Positions 8,627-17,238 are shown, counted from the first letter of the stretch. The stretch is DNA of 64,000 nt from Nocardia anaemiae NBRC 100462 (GCF_001612725.1 NZ_BDAZ01000021.1:1-64000), one strand, 5' to 3'. The notes: generated from the sequence alone by a model not told the origin. Numbers and translations: made by a program.

Positions 8627-10225
8627 ATGCCCAGTGCTTTCCTCGATGCTCTGTTCCATCTGGACTGCCTCTTCCACGTCGACAGCCCGCGCCTCGCGCG
8701 TGAGATGTTCCCCGATGTGCTCGCTCTCGCCACCGACGAGGAACGTGCGTTCCTCGACGATCTCGTCGACACCTTCACCCGCTACCCGTTCGATACCGCG
8801 CACAAACGACTCGACGCGATATGGAAGGCCGCCGACGCCGAACACCGGGAGCTGATCAACCGCTGCGCCCCCGACACCGACCCGGGCCTGCACACCCGGG
8901 AGCTGCCCGAGATCTTCGAGGTCTCCTACACCTCCGCCGAACTCCCGCCAATGCCGGTGCGTGACCGCTACCGCCCGCTGATCACCCACCGCGTCCCGTC
9001 GCGAGCCACCGACGCCGCCCGCAACGCCCCCGGCAAAGTTGCCGCGCGCACGCAGGCCCGCCCGGTCCCGACGCCGAGCATTGCCGGGGATCACCGTGCG
9101 CACCTGCTGCCGTATGCGATCGCGACCGAGGCGATGATCACCGGGTACGTGTCCAGCGGCATGTTCACCGACGGCACCACCATCGCCGACCCCGACGCCG
9201 CGCCCGAACCGCCGCAGCGCCCGATCGAAGTTCCGGTGCCCGATCCCGATTCCGAGGAGGAACGCGAGAAGCGCCAGCGCCGCCGCTATGCCCGCGACCA
9301 CGCCGAAGCCACCGAGCTATGGGACCGCGTCTACGTCAACTATGTCGCGGGCCAGTACGACAACCAGCACCGCGCCGCCTGGACTGCCCGCCGCGACCGC
9401 GACGGCGAGCACACCGACCAGACGTGGGACGAACGCACCAGCGACTACTTCGACAGCCGCGACGACACCGCGTCACGGGGTCGGCGCTCGCGCCGACGCG
9501 GGCCGGGCGGTGCGCCGCAGCGCAGCGGCCGGATCACCGAGGACGAGGCGAAGGCGTTCGCTGATGCCCGCACCGGGTTGCGGGTGCGGGACGACGCACG
9601 ACCGGAGATCCCGAACCAGGGCAACGGCTTGGACTACGACGACGCCGCGATGGTCCCGGTCATGGGATGGCGGTGCGTGTCCTGCTTCATCGAACGCCCG
9701 ATGACCGACCAGCGACCCATCCACATCCGTGCCGGTCAGTTAGTCTCCGATGACGGGCTCTGCGATCACTGCCGCGCGGATGGACGTCCCGGGATCGCGC
9801 CGCTGCCCGAGGAGTTCACCGTCGAGGACTTCGTGGTCTCTCGCTGTGAATTCCTCGCCGCCACCTATCCCGCCGCCGCGCATGCCCTGATCGTCGAAGT
9901 CTGGCACCGAGCAGCACCACACTCGATCTGCCGCCACATCACCCGCTTCCTCGCCACCCATCCCGAGCTGACCCCGAACCCGGCCAAGCCGCTCCAGCTC
10001 GCCGCCGAGGTTGCCGCCACCGAGGTAGCACCGCGTCCCCGCGCCACCGTGCGCAAGGGGCGGGTGAGGTTGGGTGCCGATCAGCGTCACGGCCGCTGCG
10101 ATGGCTGCACTCGATACGCCGTCATCCACTCCGACAACTACTGCCTCACCTGCCGGATCGACCTCGGCCTCGTCCCCGCCCGCCCCCGGTCAGGCGCAGG
10201 CGGCCTGACCCGACATCCCGCTTAA
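8627..10225 (+). CDS. Large zinc-ribbon protein of unknown function
   Basis: The ATG at 8627 starts a 532-residue product. The frame stays open upstream but loses codon bias, so the longer form is rejected. Residues 1-130 are helical and acidic. A highly charged middle follows (DSEEEREKRQRRRYARDHAE near residue 206), then an R-rich linker (SRGRRSRRRGPGGAPQRS). Two cysteine clusters look like zinc ribbons: WRCVSC...LCDHC near residues 346-381, and GRCDGC...YCLTC near residues 488-507. The combination suggests nucleic-acid binding. It lies inside the element backbone and ends 12 bases before a strong hairpin. I recognise no named family. Confidence 0.75.
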   Translation: MPSAFLDALFHLDCLFHVDSPRLAREMFPDVLALATDEERAFLDDLVDTFTRYPFDTAHKRLDAIWKAADAEHRELINRCAPDTDPGLHTRELPEIFEVSYTSAELPPMPVRDRYRPLITHRVPSRATDAARNAPGKVAARTQARPVPTPSIAGDHRAHLLPYAIATEAMITGYVSSGMFTDGTTIADPDAAPEPPQRPIEVPVPDPDSEEEREKRQRRRYARDHAEATELWDRVYVNYVAGQYDNQHRAAWTARRDRDGEHTDQTWDERTSDYFDSRDDTASRGRRSRRRGPGGAPQRSGRITEDEAKAFADARTGLRVRDDARPEIPNQGNGLDYDDAAMVPVMGWRCVSCFIERPMTDQRPIHIRAGQLVSDDGLCDHCRADGRPGIAPLPEEFTVEDFVVSRCEFLAATYPAAAHALIVEVWHRAAPHSICRHITRFLATHPELTPNPAKPLQLAAEVAATEVAPRPRATVRKGRVRLGADQRHGRCDGCTRYAVIHSDNYCLTCRIDLGLVPARPRSGAGGLTRHPA

Positions 10226-10236
10226 CCCCTTGATCG

Positions 10237-10275
10237 CCGGTCCGCCGTGGCTGCCTCGCGCCCACGGCGGACCGG
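10237..10275 (+). terminator. Strong hairpin terminator
   Basis: A perfect 14-bp stem, CCGGTCCGCCGTGG (10237-10250) with its complement at 10262-10275 and an 11-base loop, begins 12 bases after the stop of the zinc-ribbon gene. Confidence 0.75.
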
Positions 10276-10306
10276 TCCACCACCCCAACCTTCAGGAGCC
10301 CACGTG

Positions 10307-10693
10307 ATGCACCGACCCCCGACCGGCCTCCGCCGCCTCACCCGAATGCTGCACCGCGCGTTCACACAACAGCGCCGCACGGTCACCGTGCGCGTGTTCC
10401 TCAACCGCGCCCCGCACTCCTTGCTCCACGGTTACACCCCCACCGCGCCGCTGGTCCTCGCCTACGAGTACACCGTCCCCACCGCAGGTCCCTCGGCCGA
10501 CGCGGTGATCCTCGAACGTGCCTTCGCCGCGTTCAATGGCCACCCCGAGCACCCCGACGACCATGCCCACGCCGACGCTTGGGCTGCGAAGCCGTTGCGG
10601 TCGCTGTCGGTCGGCGACGTCGTCGCCATCGACGACCGTCACTACGCCTGCGAGTCCGCCGGGTGGACGCGCATTGCCGCACCACTCACCTGA
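10307..10693 (+). CDS. YodL-like domain protein
   Basis: The 128-residue product ends with a pattern typical of YodL-like domains found in proteins of mobile elements: a helix (DAVILERAFAAFNGHPEHP), then RSLSVGDVVAIDDRHYACES and a closing GW. This domain occurs in large polyvalent proteins and in small stand-alone proteins of conjugative elements and phages; its biochemical role is not settled. The N-terminus is basic (TGLRRLTRMLHRAFTQQRR). TCAGGAG at 10291-10297 serves ATG 10307 or the adjacent GTG 10304. Family assignment rests on the RSLSVGDVV block. Confidence 0.6.
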   Translation: MHRPPTGLRRLTRMLHRAFTQQRRTVTVRVFLNRAPHSLLHGYTPTAPLVLAYEYTVPTAGPSADAVILERAFAAFNGHPEHPDDHAHADAWAAKPLRSLSVGDVVAIDDRHYACESAGWTRIAAPLT

Positions 10694-11303
10694 GCGCTCG
10701 CGCCGCCGACGGCCAGGGGCCGGGACCGCGCGTACGGACCCGGCCCCACGCACCAGCACCCTCCCGACCACCATGCCTCCTCACTCTTCAGCCCACCACG
10801 TCTCCACACATCATCCTCATCCACCCACCCGCATTCCTCGCGTCCTACACTTCTTCTTCTACTACTCAGCTCACTTCCTTCCTCTCTTTATCTCTTTCTC
10901 ACAAGCACACCTCTCCAATGCGGTTTCCTTTCAATCGGTTTGGACTTGCACTTCATATCCAAACCGTGAAACGCCCTGGAACGCTAGGGTTTACGCTTTC
11001 CTATTTTTCGGTAAGGAATGGATCATCAAGTTGCAATAGCGTCCGTATCCAGGACGTTTGCCGACCACTTCACGACCCTATTGTCAAAGACGATTTTTCG
11101 GGAATTATCTCTGCGGCACCATGATTCGATGTGCAAGCACGCCAACCGAACCCGCGACGCAGCAACACCGTCGGTTTCTCTCAGGTGGAAAGATCTTGCC
11201 GGGTCCTAGCTGTTCTGGTAGACACAAAGCCGGTGCATGGGGGCAACCGATCATCATATCTCCGCTCATCTCACAGCGGAAGACATCGGAAAGGGGGGAC
11301 TCC
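10694..11303 (+). other. AT-richer intergenic region with pyrimidine tract and inverted repeat
   Basis: No credible gene lies in these 610 bases. From about 10775 to 10915 the + strand is almost free of G and dominated by C and T (TTCTTCTTCT, CCTTCCTCTC), unlike anything nearby. It is followed by a perfect 9-bp inverted repeat, CGGTTTGGA (10936-10944) / TCCAAACCG (10958-10966). The region down to 11100 is clearly AT-richer than the flanks. It could be a replication or regulatory region of the element; see findings. Confidence 0.45.
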
Positions 11304-12110
11304 GTGACCCGGAATCCCGCACACCGTTCAAACAACGCCAGGCCAAGGCCGCAACTGTCCATCCCGACACTGGGAACCACGTTGCGACTAATCAGAGACG
11401 ACCTGGGTCTATCACGCTTCACGGCTCGCGACCGTCACGGCATCAGCGCCTCATACTTGTTCGAGATAGAAACCGATAGGTATGTGCCGAAACTAGAGAC
11501 ACTCGAGACGATCATCGACGGTTACAAGGTCGACTCGCTCCTGGGACGTCACCTGCGCGAACTACGCGCCCCGGCTGAGGATCTCGCCCCAACGGACAAG
11601 CTCCGTCACTGCGTGACCGGCAACGTCGACTGGATAAGCCACCTCGACGACCTCGAGCGACGGGGTGTGTTCGCAGCGTACGTCGATCCGATGTGGAACA
11701 TCCTGGCCTGCAACAACTTGTTTCGCTCCGCCCTGCCCAGCATCGAGAAGACCGATTCCATCCCGACCTGGATTTTCAGCCCCGTCGCCCAGAAGGTCTT
11801 CGTCGACTGGAACCGCGAGGCCGCTCACTCGGTCGCCTACAACAAGGCAATCCTCGGCATCTACCGCAACTCCCAACAAGCCCGCGACCTCATACGGCAG
11901 CTCGGACCCAACAAGGAATGCCGACGCCTGTGGGCAGCCAGCCTTGCCGTGAACTACGGCCGCGACACCGACGACCTTCTGCATCACCGCGACATCACGA
12001 CCGGCGAGCTCCGCTCCTACCGGATCAGCATCGCTCCGCAGACCGAGGCGCTGGACGTCTACCTCGTCACCGCAATCGGCAAGCCATACTCCGGCCCCCC
12101 AGTTCCCTAG
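11304..12110 (+). CDS. XRE-family regulator with MmyB-like ligand-binding domain
   Basis: The GTG at 11304, 5 bases after AAGGGGGGAC, gives a 268-residue product. Residues about 24-85 form an XRE-type helix-turn-helix (LGTTLRLIRDDLGLSRFTAR, then GISASYLFEIETDRYVPKL). The rest matches the MmyB-like sensor half common in actinobacteria (VDPMWNILACNNLFRSALPS; VDWNREAAHSVAYNKAILG), a PAS-like fold that can bind small molecules or fatty acids. The upstream extension of the frame has poor codon bias. It has its own AT-rich upstream region and sits at the edge of the element backbone, so it may control element genes. Targets are unknown. Confidence 0.8.
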   Translation: MTRNPAHRSNNARPRPQLSIPTLGTTLRLIRDDLGLSRFTARDRHGISASYLFEIETDRYVPKLETLETIIDGYKVDSLLGRHLRELRAPAEDLAPTDKLRHCVTGNVDWISHLDDLERRGVFAAYVDPMWNILACNNLFRSALPSIEKTDSIPTWIFSPVAQKVFVDWNREAAHSVAYNKAILGIYRNSQQARDLIRQLGPNKECRRLWAASLAVNYGRDTDDLLHHRDITTGELRSYRISIAPQTEALDVYLVTAIGKPYSGPPVP

Positions 12111-12534
12111 TCACCGTGCGGCAGCCAGACACGCGAGTGCAACACGCCGTATCCGAGTAGTCAACGACGCGGATGTGGATGCCGCAGATGATCTTTCCAT
12201 TGCGCTACCGTTCGCTCTCGACGCCTTGTAACCATCAGTCCAGCAACGTTGCAGCGTCGATGACCGACAGGTCACACCCGGACCAATCCTGGAAGGAAGG
12301 ATCGGCTTCGAAGTCGTCGCCTAAAGGAATTTGCTAACGAGAGGATTATGAATTGCTCTTCCTATCGGAAAGGGCGATGCCTTGCAATTCGTGAAGAAGG
12401 TACGACCAATGCCCCTGACGCACACAGGTTTATCGTTTGCTCAGGGGGCGATCTACCCGCAGTCACCCGGACACGCGACGATGGCAAGCACGGTTCGGGC
12501 CGCCGAGCTGCCGGGGTAGAGCCGACGATGACAG
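12111..12534 (+). other. Intergenic region without a recognisable gene
   Basis: Frames here are short and lack coding bias. Nothing repeated or palindromic of note was seen. The region separates the MmyB-like regulator from a small helix-turn-helix ORF and may hold decayed sequence. Confidence 0.35.
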
Positions 12535-12762
12535 ATGACCCGGCACTCAGCCGTTACCGCCGGACGAACCGGCTCCCGCAGTCCCGCACGAGCCGACATA
12601 TCCCTTTCGGTCGGAGCTTGCGCGTTGCGCAAGTCACGCCGCTGGTACGAAGAGCAACTCAAAGCCGGACGCCTCCCCGGTCACAAGGCAGGCAGAACCT
12701 GGTTCCATGTTCCAGATCCCTCATGCGGACCGATCATTAGACCGCGACCGCATGTCCGGTAG
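12535..12762 (+). CDS. Excisionase/MerR-type helix-turn-helix fragment
   Basis: Within this 75-codon frame the block ACALRKSRRWYEEQLKAGRL, continuing PGHKAGRTWF, matches the excisionase-type winged helix used by recombination directionality factors and small plasmid regulators. The first 25 residues look unlike the family, while another frame starting at ATG 12528 reads a more natural beginning (MTDDPALSRYRR). A frameshift near 12560-12620 is therefore likely, and the intact gene may have started at 12528. It lies close to a decayed serine recombinase, which fits a former excision module. Confidence 0.5.
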   Translation: MTRHSAVTAGRTGSRSPARADISLSVGACALRKSRRWYEEQLKAGRLPGHKAGRTWFHVPDPSCGPIIRPRPHVR

Positions 12763-12850
12763 CCGAGTTGAGCACGTTCGGTGGTGGCTGAGTTCGACCG
12801 GCGCATGGCCCGCTGGTGGTGGGTGGCGGGCCCGCAGCGCATCTCGACAG

Positions 12851-13621
12851 TCAGCCTCGCTGCAGTTTCGTTGTTCGATCAGATGGGCTGCACGACATCG
12901 CGAGCATGGTGGGGATGGTGCTGAACCACTCCTGATATTCAGTCCACTCGGTGCCTGGAATGTCGTTGTGCGGCAGGGATGGTGGTTCGTGGATTCCGGT
13001 GATCACCAGACCGTGGGCGGTCAGTTGCTCGGCGTACCACGCCAGCGGGCGGTGGTAATGACGGTGCCCACCGAAGGATTCGATCCACCGTGTTTCGTGC
13101 TCCAGGTAGCCGGTGACCTTGCGGTAGCGCTGTCCCTCGGGTCCTTCGTCGACGATGTCGCGGCTGAAGAAGGCAGGATGCAGGATCGAGAAGACGAACA
13201 CGCCTCCGGCGCGCAATGCGGCCGCGACATCGGTGAGCAGGCGGTCCAGAACGGGCACGTCCATGAGAACCATGTGCGCGACGATCCTGTCGTATCGGCA
13301 GCCCGGGTCGGGCAGGCCGAGCATGAGATCATGTTGGTGGAAGTCGATTTCGGGGTAATGCGATCGTGCGGTGGTCAACAGAGCCTGGCTGCCATCGATG
13401 CCCGTGACGCGGGCTCCGGCCCGTCGTAACTGTTCGGCCAGCCAACCGTGCCCACACCCCACGTCCAAGACATCGAGGTCGGCGACCGGACCCAGGTGCG
13501 ACCACAAGAACTCATGAATCCGCCGATAGAAGCTGTCGGCAGGACCCGACACCGTCGTTGTATAGCTGTCGGCGGCCGCATCCCACAAACGCAGATCCTC
13601 AGAACTGTTCGTCACCGGCAA
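12851..13621 (-). CDS. Class I SAM-dependent methyltransferase
   Basis: The 256-residue product has the Rossmann-fold methyltransferase signature: motif I VLDVGCGHGWLAEQL near residue 50, the acidic end of the second strand GIDGSQALL near residue 75, HQHDLMLGLPD near 95, and the catalytic-region strand YDRIVAHMVLMDVP near 110. A downstream substrate-binding part contains HHYHRPLAWYAEQL-like sequence. It would transfer a methyl group from S-adenosylmethionine to a small molecule; the substrate is unknown. It is transcribed opposite to its neighbours and stands alone, so context gives no help. Confidence 0.88.
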   Translation of the reverse strand: MPVTNSSEDLRLWDAAADSYTTTVSGPADSFYRRIHEFLWSHLGPVADLDVLDVGCGHGWLAEQLRRAGARVTGIDGSQALLTTARSHYPEIDFHQHDLMLGLPDPGCRYDRIVAHMVLMDVPVLDRLLTDVAAALRAGGVFVFSILHPAFFSRDIVDEGPEGQRYRKVTGYLEHETRWIESFGGHRHYHRPLAWYAEQLTAHGLVITGIHEPPSLPHNDIPGTEWTEYQEWFSTIPTMLAMSCSPSDRTTKLQRG

Positions 13622-13753
13622 AGCCTGCCCGGCACCGGCACACCGATCAAGTAGTTTTGCGGCGACCCCAGCCTCTCACCGCGAAACCGGTTGGTCCCAG
13701 GATGAATTGACCGCCTACGCGCGTTCCAGATCATCCGGGCCTCTGCGACCCCG

Positions 13754-13962
13754 CAGCTGGATCGGCACCGCGCCGCCCCTCGAGGCGGGAGTTGATCCGC
13801 TCGCACTGGTCGCGGCCATGAACGCCCGCGCAAGTCGAAAAGGCCATAGGCCAAAGCGAATTGGAGCAGATACCACAAGCCGGCTACCGCTGCCAGATCG
13901 ACAAGCTGATCGACTCGCTAGGCGACAGAGCGGCGAGTCCTCAACGCCAGATGGCAAGGTAG
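13754..13962 (+). pseudogene. Remnant of a large serine recombinase (C-terminal region)
   Basis: Three short pieces in shifted frames join into a typical serine-recombinase C-terminal segment: QLDRHRAALEAG, then VDPLALVAAMNA, then QVEKAIGQSELEQIP, followed by CQIDKLIDSLGD. The family pattern there is an AAIEAGxDPxxLVxxxN helix plus a long coiled coil and a final LIDSLGD-like helix. The shifts fall near 13779 (one extra C) and near 13830 (four extra bases). No catalytic N-terminal domain is present. It is the decayed end of an integrase, supporting former site-specific integration of the element at the left. Confidence 0.65.
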
Positions 13963-14272
13963 GCAAAGGAAGCGGGCCGCAGACGTCGAAAGAGGCTGCG
14001 TAGCAGTACCGTCAGCCAGCTTGAGACGGCTAAAGTGTGCAACTGTCGAAGATGTCGCCGATGAGGTTTGTGTAAAAAGCTGGCCTGCAACGTTTTTCGA
14101 GCAAGGGAAAGGACCGTATTGGCTGGCGCGCCACTCCGATGGCATGTGGATGTCCGGTGTTTGTCCTGGCAATCGCATGCTCGATCGGCGCTCCGGCTGT
14201 CGAGTGGAACCGGGCGGTTGCGCGCTGCGTCATATAGTTCAGAGGCGAGCTGCACGACGGAGGGAGGCGGGG
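13963..14272 (+). other. Intergenic region before the toxin operon
   Basis: No gene seen. It should hold the promoter of the WXG100 operon. The last 15 bases carry the purine-rich GGAGGGAGGCGG that serves as the ribosome binding site for the first WXG100 gene. Confidence 0.4.
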
Positions 14273-14593
14273 GTGTCCGGGGAACTCCAGGTCGAGGTGG
14301 ACCGACTACGCGAGGCGGCGCGGTTTACCGCCGGGAAAGCACAAACCATCCGAGACGAACTCAGCAAACTTGACGACACGATCGGCAAAGAGCTGCTCGT
14401 CGACGGCTGGCAGGGAAGAGCGGCCAGCGCCTACGACGAGTCGTGGGTGGAATGGAAGCACGGTGCCGAGACGGTGATCGCCGCGTTGGAGCAGTCCGCG
14501 GCGAGCCTGTCTGAGGCTGCGATCCAGTACGAACTGCGGGATACGACGAACAGTGACGCGATTACCGGGTTGCAGGGGTTGGATCTGCCGTGA
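14273..14593 (+). CDS. WXG100-family (ESX secretion) protein, first of pair
   Basis: The GTG at 14273 follows GGAGGGAGGCGG, and the 106-residue product is the size of ESAT-6/CFP-10-like proteins. The hairpin turn GWQGRAASAY near residue 44 is the W-x-G motif, with long helices on both sides (QVEVDRLREAARFTAGKAQT; TVIAALEQSAASLSEAAI). Such proteins pair as helical hairpins and are exported by type VII (ESX) machinery; here they would escort the downstream toxin. Its stop overlaps the next GTG by four bases. No ESX machinery genes are in the window. Confidence 0.85.
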   Translation: MSGELQVEVDRLREAARFTAGKAQTIRDELSKLDDTIGKELLVDGWQGRAASAYDESWVEWKHGAETVIAALEQSAASLSEAAIQYELRDTTNSDAITGLQGLDLP

Positions 14594-14886
14594 CCAGTGA
14601 GGACAGCTACCGGGTCGATCTGGAGCAGCTCGATGCCGCTATAGACACGATGGACAAGTTCGGCCGCAGTGTGGAGGACTGGCTGGGTGAGGTCGATGGG
14701 CATATCGCTGATTTGCATCTGACGTGGTCGAGCCAGGCGGCGTCAGCGCAGCGGGTGGCGCACGAAAAGTGGGTGGCCGGGGTGAATGAGATGCGGGAAA
14801 ACCTCGACGAACTCCGCGATGTCGCCAAGACCGCACACCAAAACTACAGTGCCGCAATCGAAACCAACACCGGAATGTGGCCCTGA
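14590..14886 (+). CDS. WXG100-like protein, second of pair
   Basis: The GTGA overlap with the preceding stop shows coupling. The 98-residue product has the same helical-hairpin pattern with the turn TWSSQAASAQ near residue 42 (W-S-S in place of W-x-G) and flanking helices VDLEQLDAAIDTMDKFGRSV and MRENLDELRDVAKTAHQNY. A heterodimer with the first protein is likely, as in EsxA/EsxB pairs. The stop shares its last base with the ATG of the toxin gene, so all three are made together. Confidence 0.82.
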   Translation: MTSEDSYRVDLEQLDAAIDTMDKFGRSVEDWLGEVDGHIADLHLTWSSQAASAQRVAHEKWVAGVNEMRENLDELRDVAKTAHQNYSAAIETNTGMWP

Positions 14887-16307
14887 TGGCTCCTCCTGTG
14901 CAGGTGGACCCGCAAGGGTTCACCAAGGCCGCCGACGTGTACGAGGGCGTGCACAACGCGTTGACCTACAACGTCGACACGTTGAGCAAGGTGCTGGCCA
15001 CAGCGGGTGGGAGCGCTGGCTCGGACAACGCCGGGCGGAAATGGACCAACGACTACGACCCGGCCGCGTGGAGCACCGTCGACGCGCTCGGTGACCTCGC
15101 GTTGGCGGTCGGGCAGATGCATGACCTGCTGCAGTTCACCGCCGCCAATCACGCGAACGCGAATTCGCAATCGGCGCCGGAACCGAACCCGAATGACCTG
15201 GTATTTCCGCCGGGAACCCTCAAGGTTTACAACCCGCCCGAGCCTCCGGCCGCGTATGGCGGCCATGACGCGGAGCCGACGGGCTGGTCCTTGGTCCGTG
15301 ACTGGGTTCAGGGCGAGGTGTGGCCGAACGGTCACCCGGATGTGCTGCGCAAGATGGCCGCGGCGTGGCGAACGATGGCCAATGGTCTTCGTGTATCGGC
15401 GGCCCCGTTGCCGACAGCGCGGGAGCTGATCGAGGCGCAGCAGAGTCCGGAGACCGAGCAGGCGCTCGAGCAGGCCGACATCGTCAAAGGTGAGTTCGAG
15501 TCGCTGGCGGGGGTGTGTGAGGAACTCGCGACTTCCTGTGACTCGTATGCGAATTCGGTTGAGCAGACCAAGAGCGCGATCAAACCCGCACTCGTCGAAC
15601 TCGTAGCGTTGGTGGCGGTAGATCAAGCCTTCGGCTGGATCGCGGCCCCGTTCACCGGCGGCGGATCGGCATTCGCGGCCCAGGGCGGGATGGCGATCGC
15701 GATCAGCGTCTACGGGGCGCGCATCGCGACGATGATTCGCGCCCTGGTGGGCGTGGTCGAGACCGTGCGCGTTCCGGTCGCGGTGTCCCAAGCCCTCGCC
15801 CGCGGCTCGGAAGCGTTGATCCCGCTGATCGAGGCGCGACCGGCACTCGCCGCCGCGGATGGTGCGGTCGCGCCGGGGCCGTTCACCTCGTGGGCGAAGC
15901 TTCGCCGCCCGAATCTGTGGAAGCCGACCAAGGACACGATCGTCAACAACACCGAAAAGTGGCGAAGACCTGGCGATGCCACCGAGGACTTCTATACCGT
16001 CAAGTCCGAGCCCCGAGTCAAAGTGCCGATCGAGAAGAACTACGACAAACACCCCGAGATCACCCAGCTACCCAAGGATCCGAAGGGCCAATACTACATC
16101 GACGAAGCCAACGGGGTCCGATACCCGGTCAAGCCGGGCTGGGACTTCGGCCACAACAGCGGCTACGAGAACCGGAAACTGATCGCCGACGCACAAGCCA
16201 ACGGCTGGACCCAGGAACAGCTGGATAAACAGGTCAACAGCCACCCCGACTGGTTCCACATCGAGGATTCAACCGGAAACCGAAGCGGCAGAAGGGAACA
16301 GAAGTAG
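14886..16307 (+). CDS. ESX-associated polymorphic toxin with C-terminal GH-E nuclease domain
   Basis: The 473-residue product starts with a WXG-like helical region (VQVDPQGFTKAADVYEGVHN; LALAVGQMHDLLQF). A central hydrophobic stretch follows near residues 235-300 (PALVELVALVAVDQAFGWIA; GGMAIAISVYGARIATMIRAL). The C-terminal about 60 residues match GH-E family nucleases of the HNH/ENDO VII superfamily: GWDFGHNSGYENRKLIADAQ, WTQEQLDKQVN, then FHIEDSTGNRSG, with the G-H and E residues after which the family is named. This is the modular layout of secreted interbacterial toxins. ATG 14886 is chosen over GTG 14877 because it overlaps the upstream stop. The next gene encodes a plausible immunity protein. 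Confidence 0.85.
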   Translation: MAPPVQVDPQGFTKAADVYEGVHNALTYNVDTLSKVLATAGGSAGSDNAGRKWTNDYDPAAWSTVDALGDLALAVGQMHDLLQFTAANHANANSQSAPEPNPNDLVFPPGTLKVYNPPEPPAAYGGHDAEPTGWSLVRDWVQGEVWPNGHPDVLRKMAAAWRTMANGLRVSAAPLPTARELIEAQQSPETEQALEQADIVKGEFESLAGVCEELATSCDSYANSVEQTKSAIKPALVELVALVAVDQAFGWIAAPFTGGGSAFAAQGGMAIAISVYGARIATMIRALVGVVETVRVPVAVSQALARGSEALIPLIEARPALAAADGAVAPGPFTSWAKLRRPNLWKPTKDTIVNNTEKWRRPGDATEDFYTVKSEPRVKVPIEKNYDKHPEITQLPKDPKGQYYIDEANGVRYPVKPGWDFGHNSGYENRKLIADAQANGWTQEQLDKQVNSHPDWFHIEDSTGNRSGRREQK

Positions 16308-16724
16308 ATGACCCAACGCGACGAATGGGGCCGCACCCCACTGCATTACGCCGCCCTGCACGGTGATCTCGACGCCATCGAGCACCTGCTCGCCACCGAG
16401 GACGTCAACGTCCGCGACAACGACGACTGGACCCCTTTGCATTTCGCCGCACAGGAAGCCAACCCTGCGGCCGTGGAACGGCTGCTCGATGCCGGGGCCG
16501 ACGTCGACGCACTTACCGCAAAAGGGATGCCCGCGATCTACTGGGCTGCCACGGCCAACGGCGGCGACCCTGTCGCCACGATACGGCTGCTGCGGGCCCG
16601 CGGCGCCGATCCTACGAAACCGACGATAAAGGACGACTATTTCCCGCCTCAGAGCCCCTTACACTTCATCAGTGAGACCACCAATAAACCCCACATCAAA
16701 GCCGAATTCGCGGACCTGCTGTGA
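16308..16724 (+). CDS. Ankyrin-repeat protein, probable immunity partner
   Basis: The ATG lies directly after the toxin stop (no gap). The 138-residue product is built of ankyrin repeats: GRTPLHYAALHGDLDAIEHL, DWTPLHFAAQEANPAAVERL, then GMPAIYWAATANGGDPV, with a looser final repeat ending PQSPLHFISETTNK. Ankyrin proteins often sit next to polymorphic toxin genes as immunity factors that block the toxin in the producing cell. The absence of a signal peptide fits a cytoplasmic antidote. The repeat call is secure; immunity is inferred from position. Confidence 0.85.
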   Translation: MTQRDEWGRTPLHYAALHGDLDAIEHLLATEDVNVRDNDDWTPLHFAAQEANPAAVERLLDAGADVDALTAKGMPAIYWAATANGGDPVATIRLLRARGADPTKPTIKDDYFPPQSPLHFISETTNKPHIKAEFADLL

Positions 16725-17155
16725 CCGATGACCCTGACATCGACGCCGCGCTCGAGGAGATGAAAACCAAAGCCACACAAGTACAAGCAGCGCTGGCCAA
16801 GATCCGCGGCAGCGGCACTGCCGCCAACGGCGCCATCACCGCGATCGTCGACTCGGGCGGGCACCTACGCGATCTCAAGCTCGGCCGCAGCGCCCTGCAA
16901 TGGGGAGACAAGCTCGCGAGCATGATCCTGCAAGCGACCGCCGCCGCCGAGCAAGACGTAGCAGCGAAAGTAGAGCGAGCGATGCGTCCGCTCACACAAG
17001 ACCACCGGGTCGAGGCCGGGTTGCGAACAATCCGCGAAACACTCGGCCAGGCCGAGCCCACGGCGCTCACCCCGACGGCGATGACTGAAGAGGAAATCCA
17101 AGCCGCCGACGACGCCTACTACGAGCGCATGAATCAACAAGGCTGGAGCCGGTAG
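16721..17155 (+). CDS. YbaB/EbfC-like DNA-binding family protein
   Basis: The GTGA overlap with the ankyrin gene couples translation. The 144-residue product matches YbaB/EbfC-like proteins that accompany ESX toxin loci in Nocardia and Mycobacterium: a helical N-terminus (LEEMKTKATQVQAALAKIRG), strands GAITAIVDSGGHLRDLKLG, and a second long helix (KLASMILQATAAAEQDVAAK). The C-terminal 50 residues are unique to this copy. EbfC-type proteins bind DNA as dimers; the role in toxin loci is unknown. Confidence 0.75.
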   Translation: MTDDPDIDAALEEMKTKATQVQAALAKIRGSGTAANGAITAIVDSGGHLRDLKLGRSALQWGDKLASMILQATAAAEQDVAAKVERAMRPLTQDHRVEAGLRTIRETLGQAEPTALTPTAMTEEEIQAADDAYYERMNQQGWSR

Positions 17156-17238
17156 TCACATCCCGCCTGGTACCTGCTGCGACCCAAACACAACGCCTTT
17201 ACGCGGCTTCGTGCCGACAAGCGGATCGGTGATCTCGA

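Noticed and set aside
10843..10915. Short CTT/TCC repeats considered as a microsatellite or CRISPR-like array
   Set aside because: Units are irregular and no regularly spaced repeat-spacer pattern exists.
14844..16052. 402-codon - strand frame
   Set aside because: Antisense to the toxin gene, whose WXG and GH-E motifs and start-stop overlaps are convincing.
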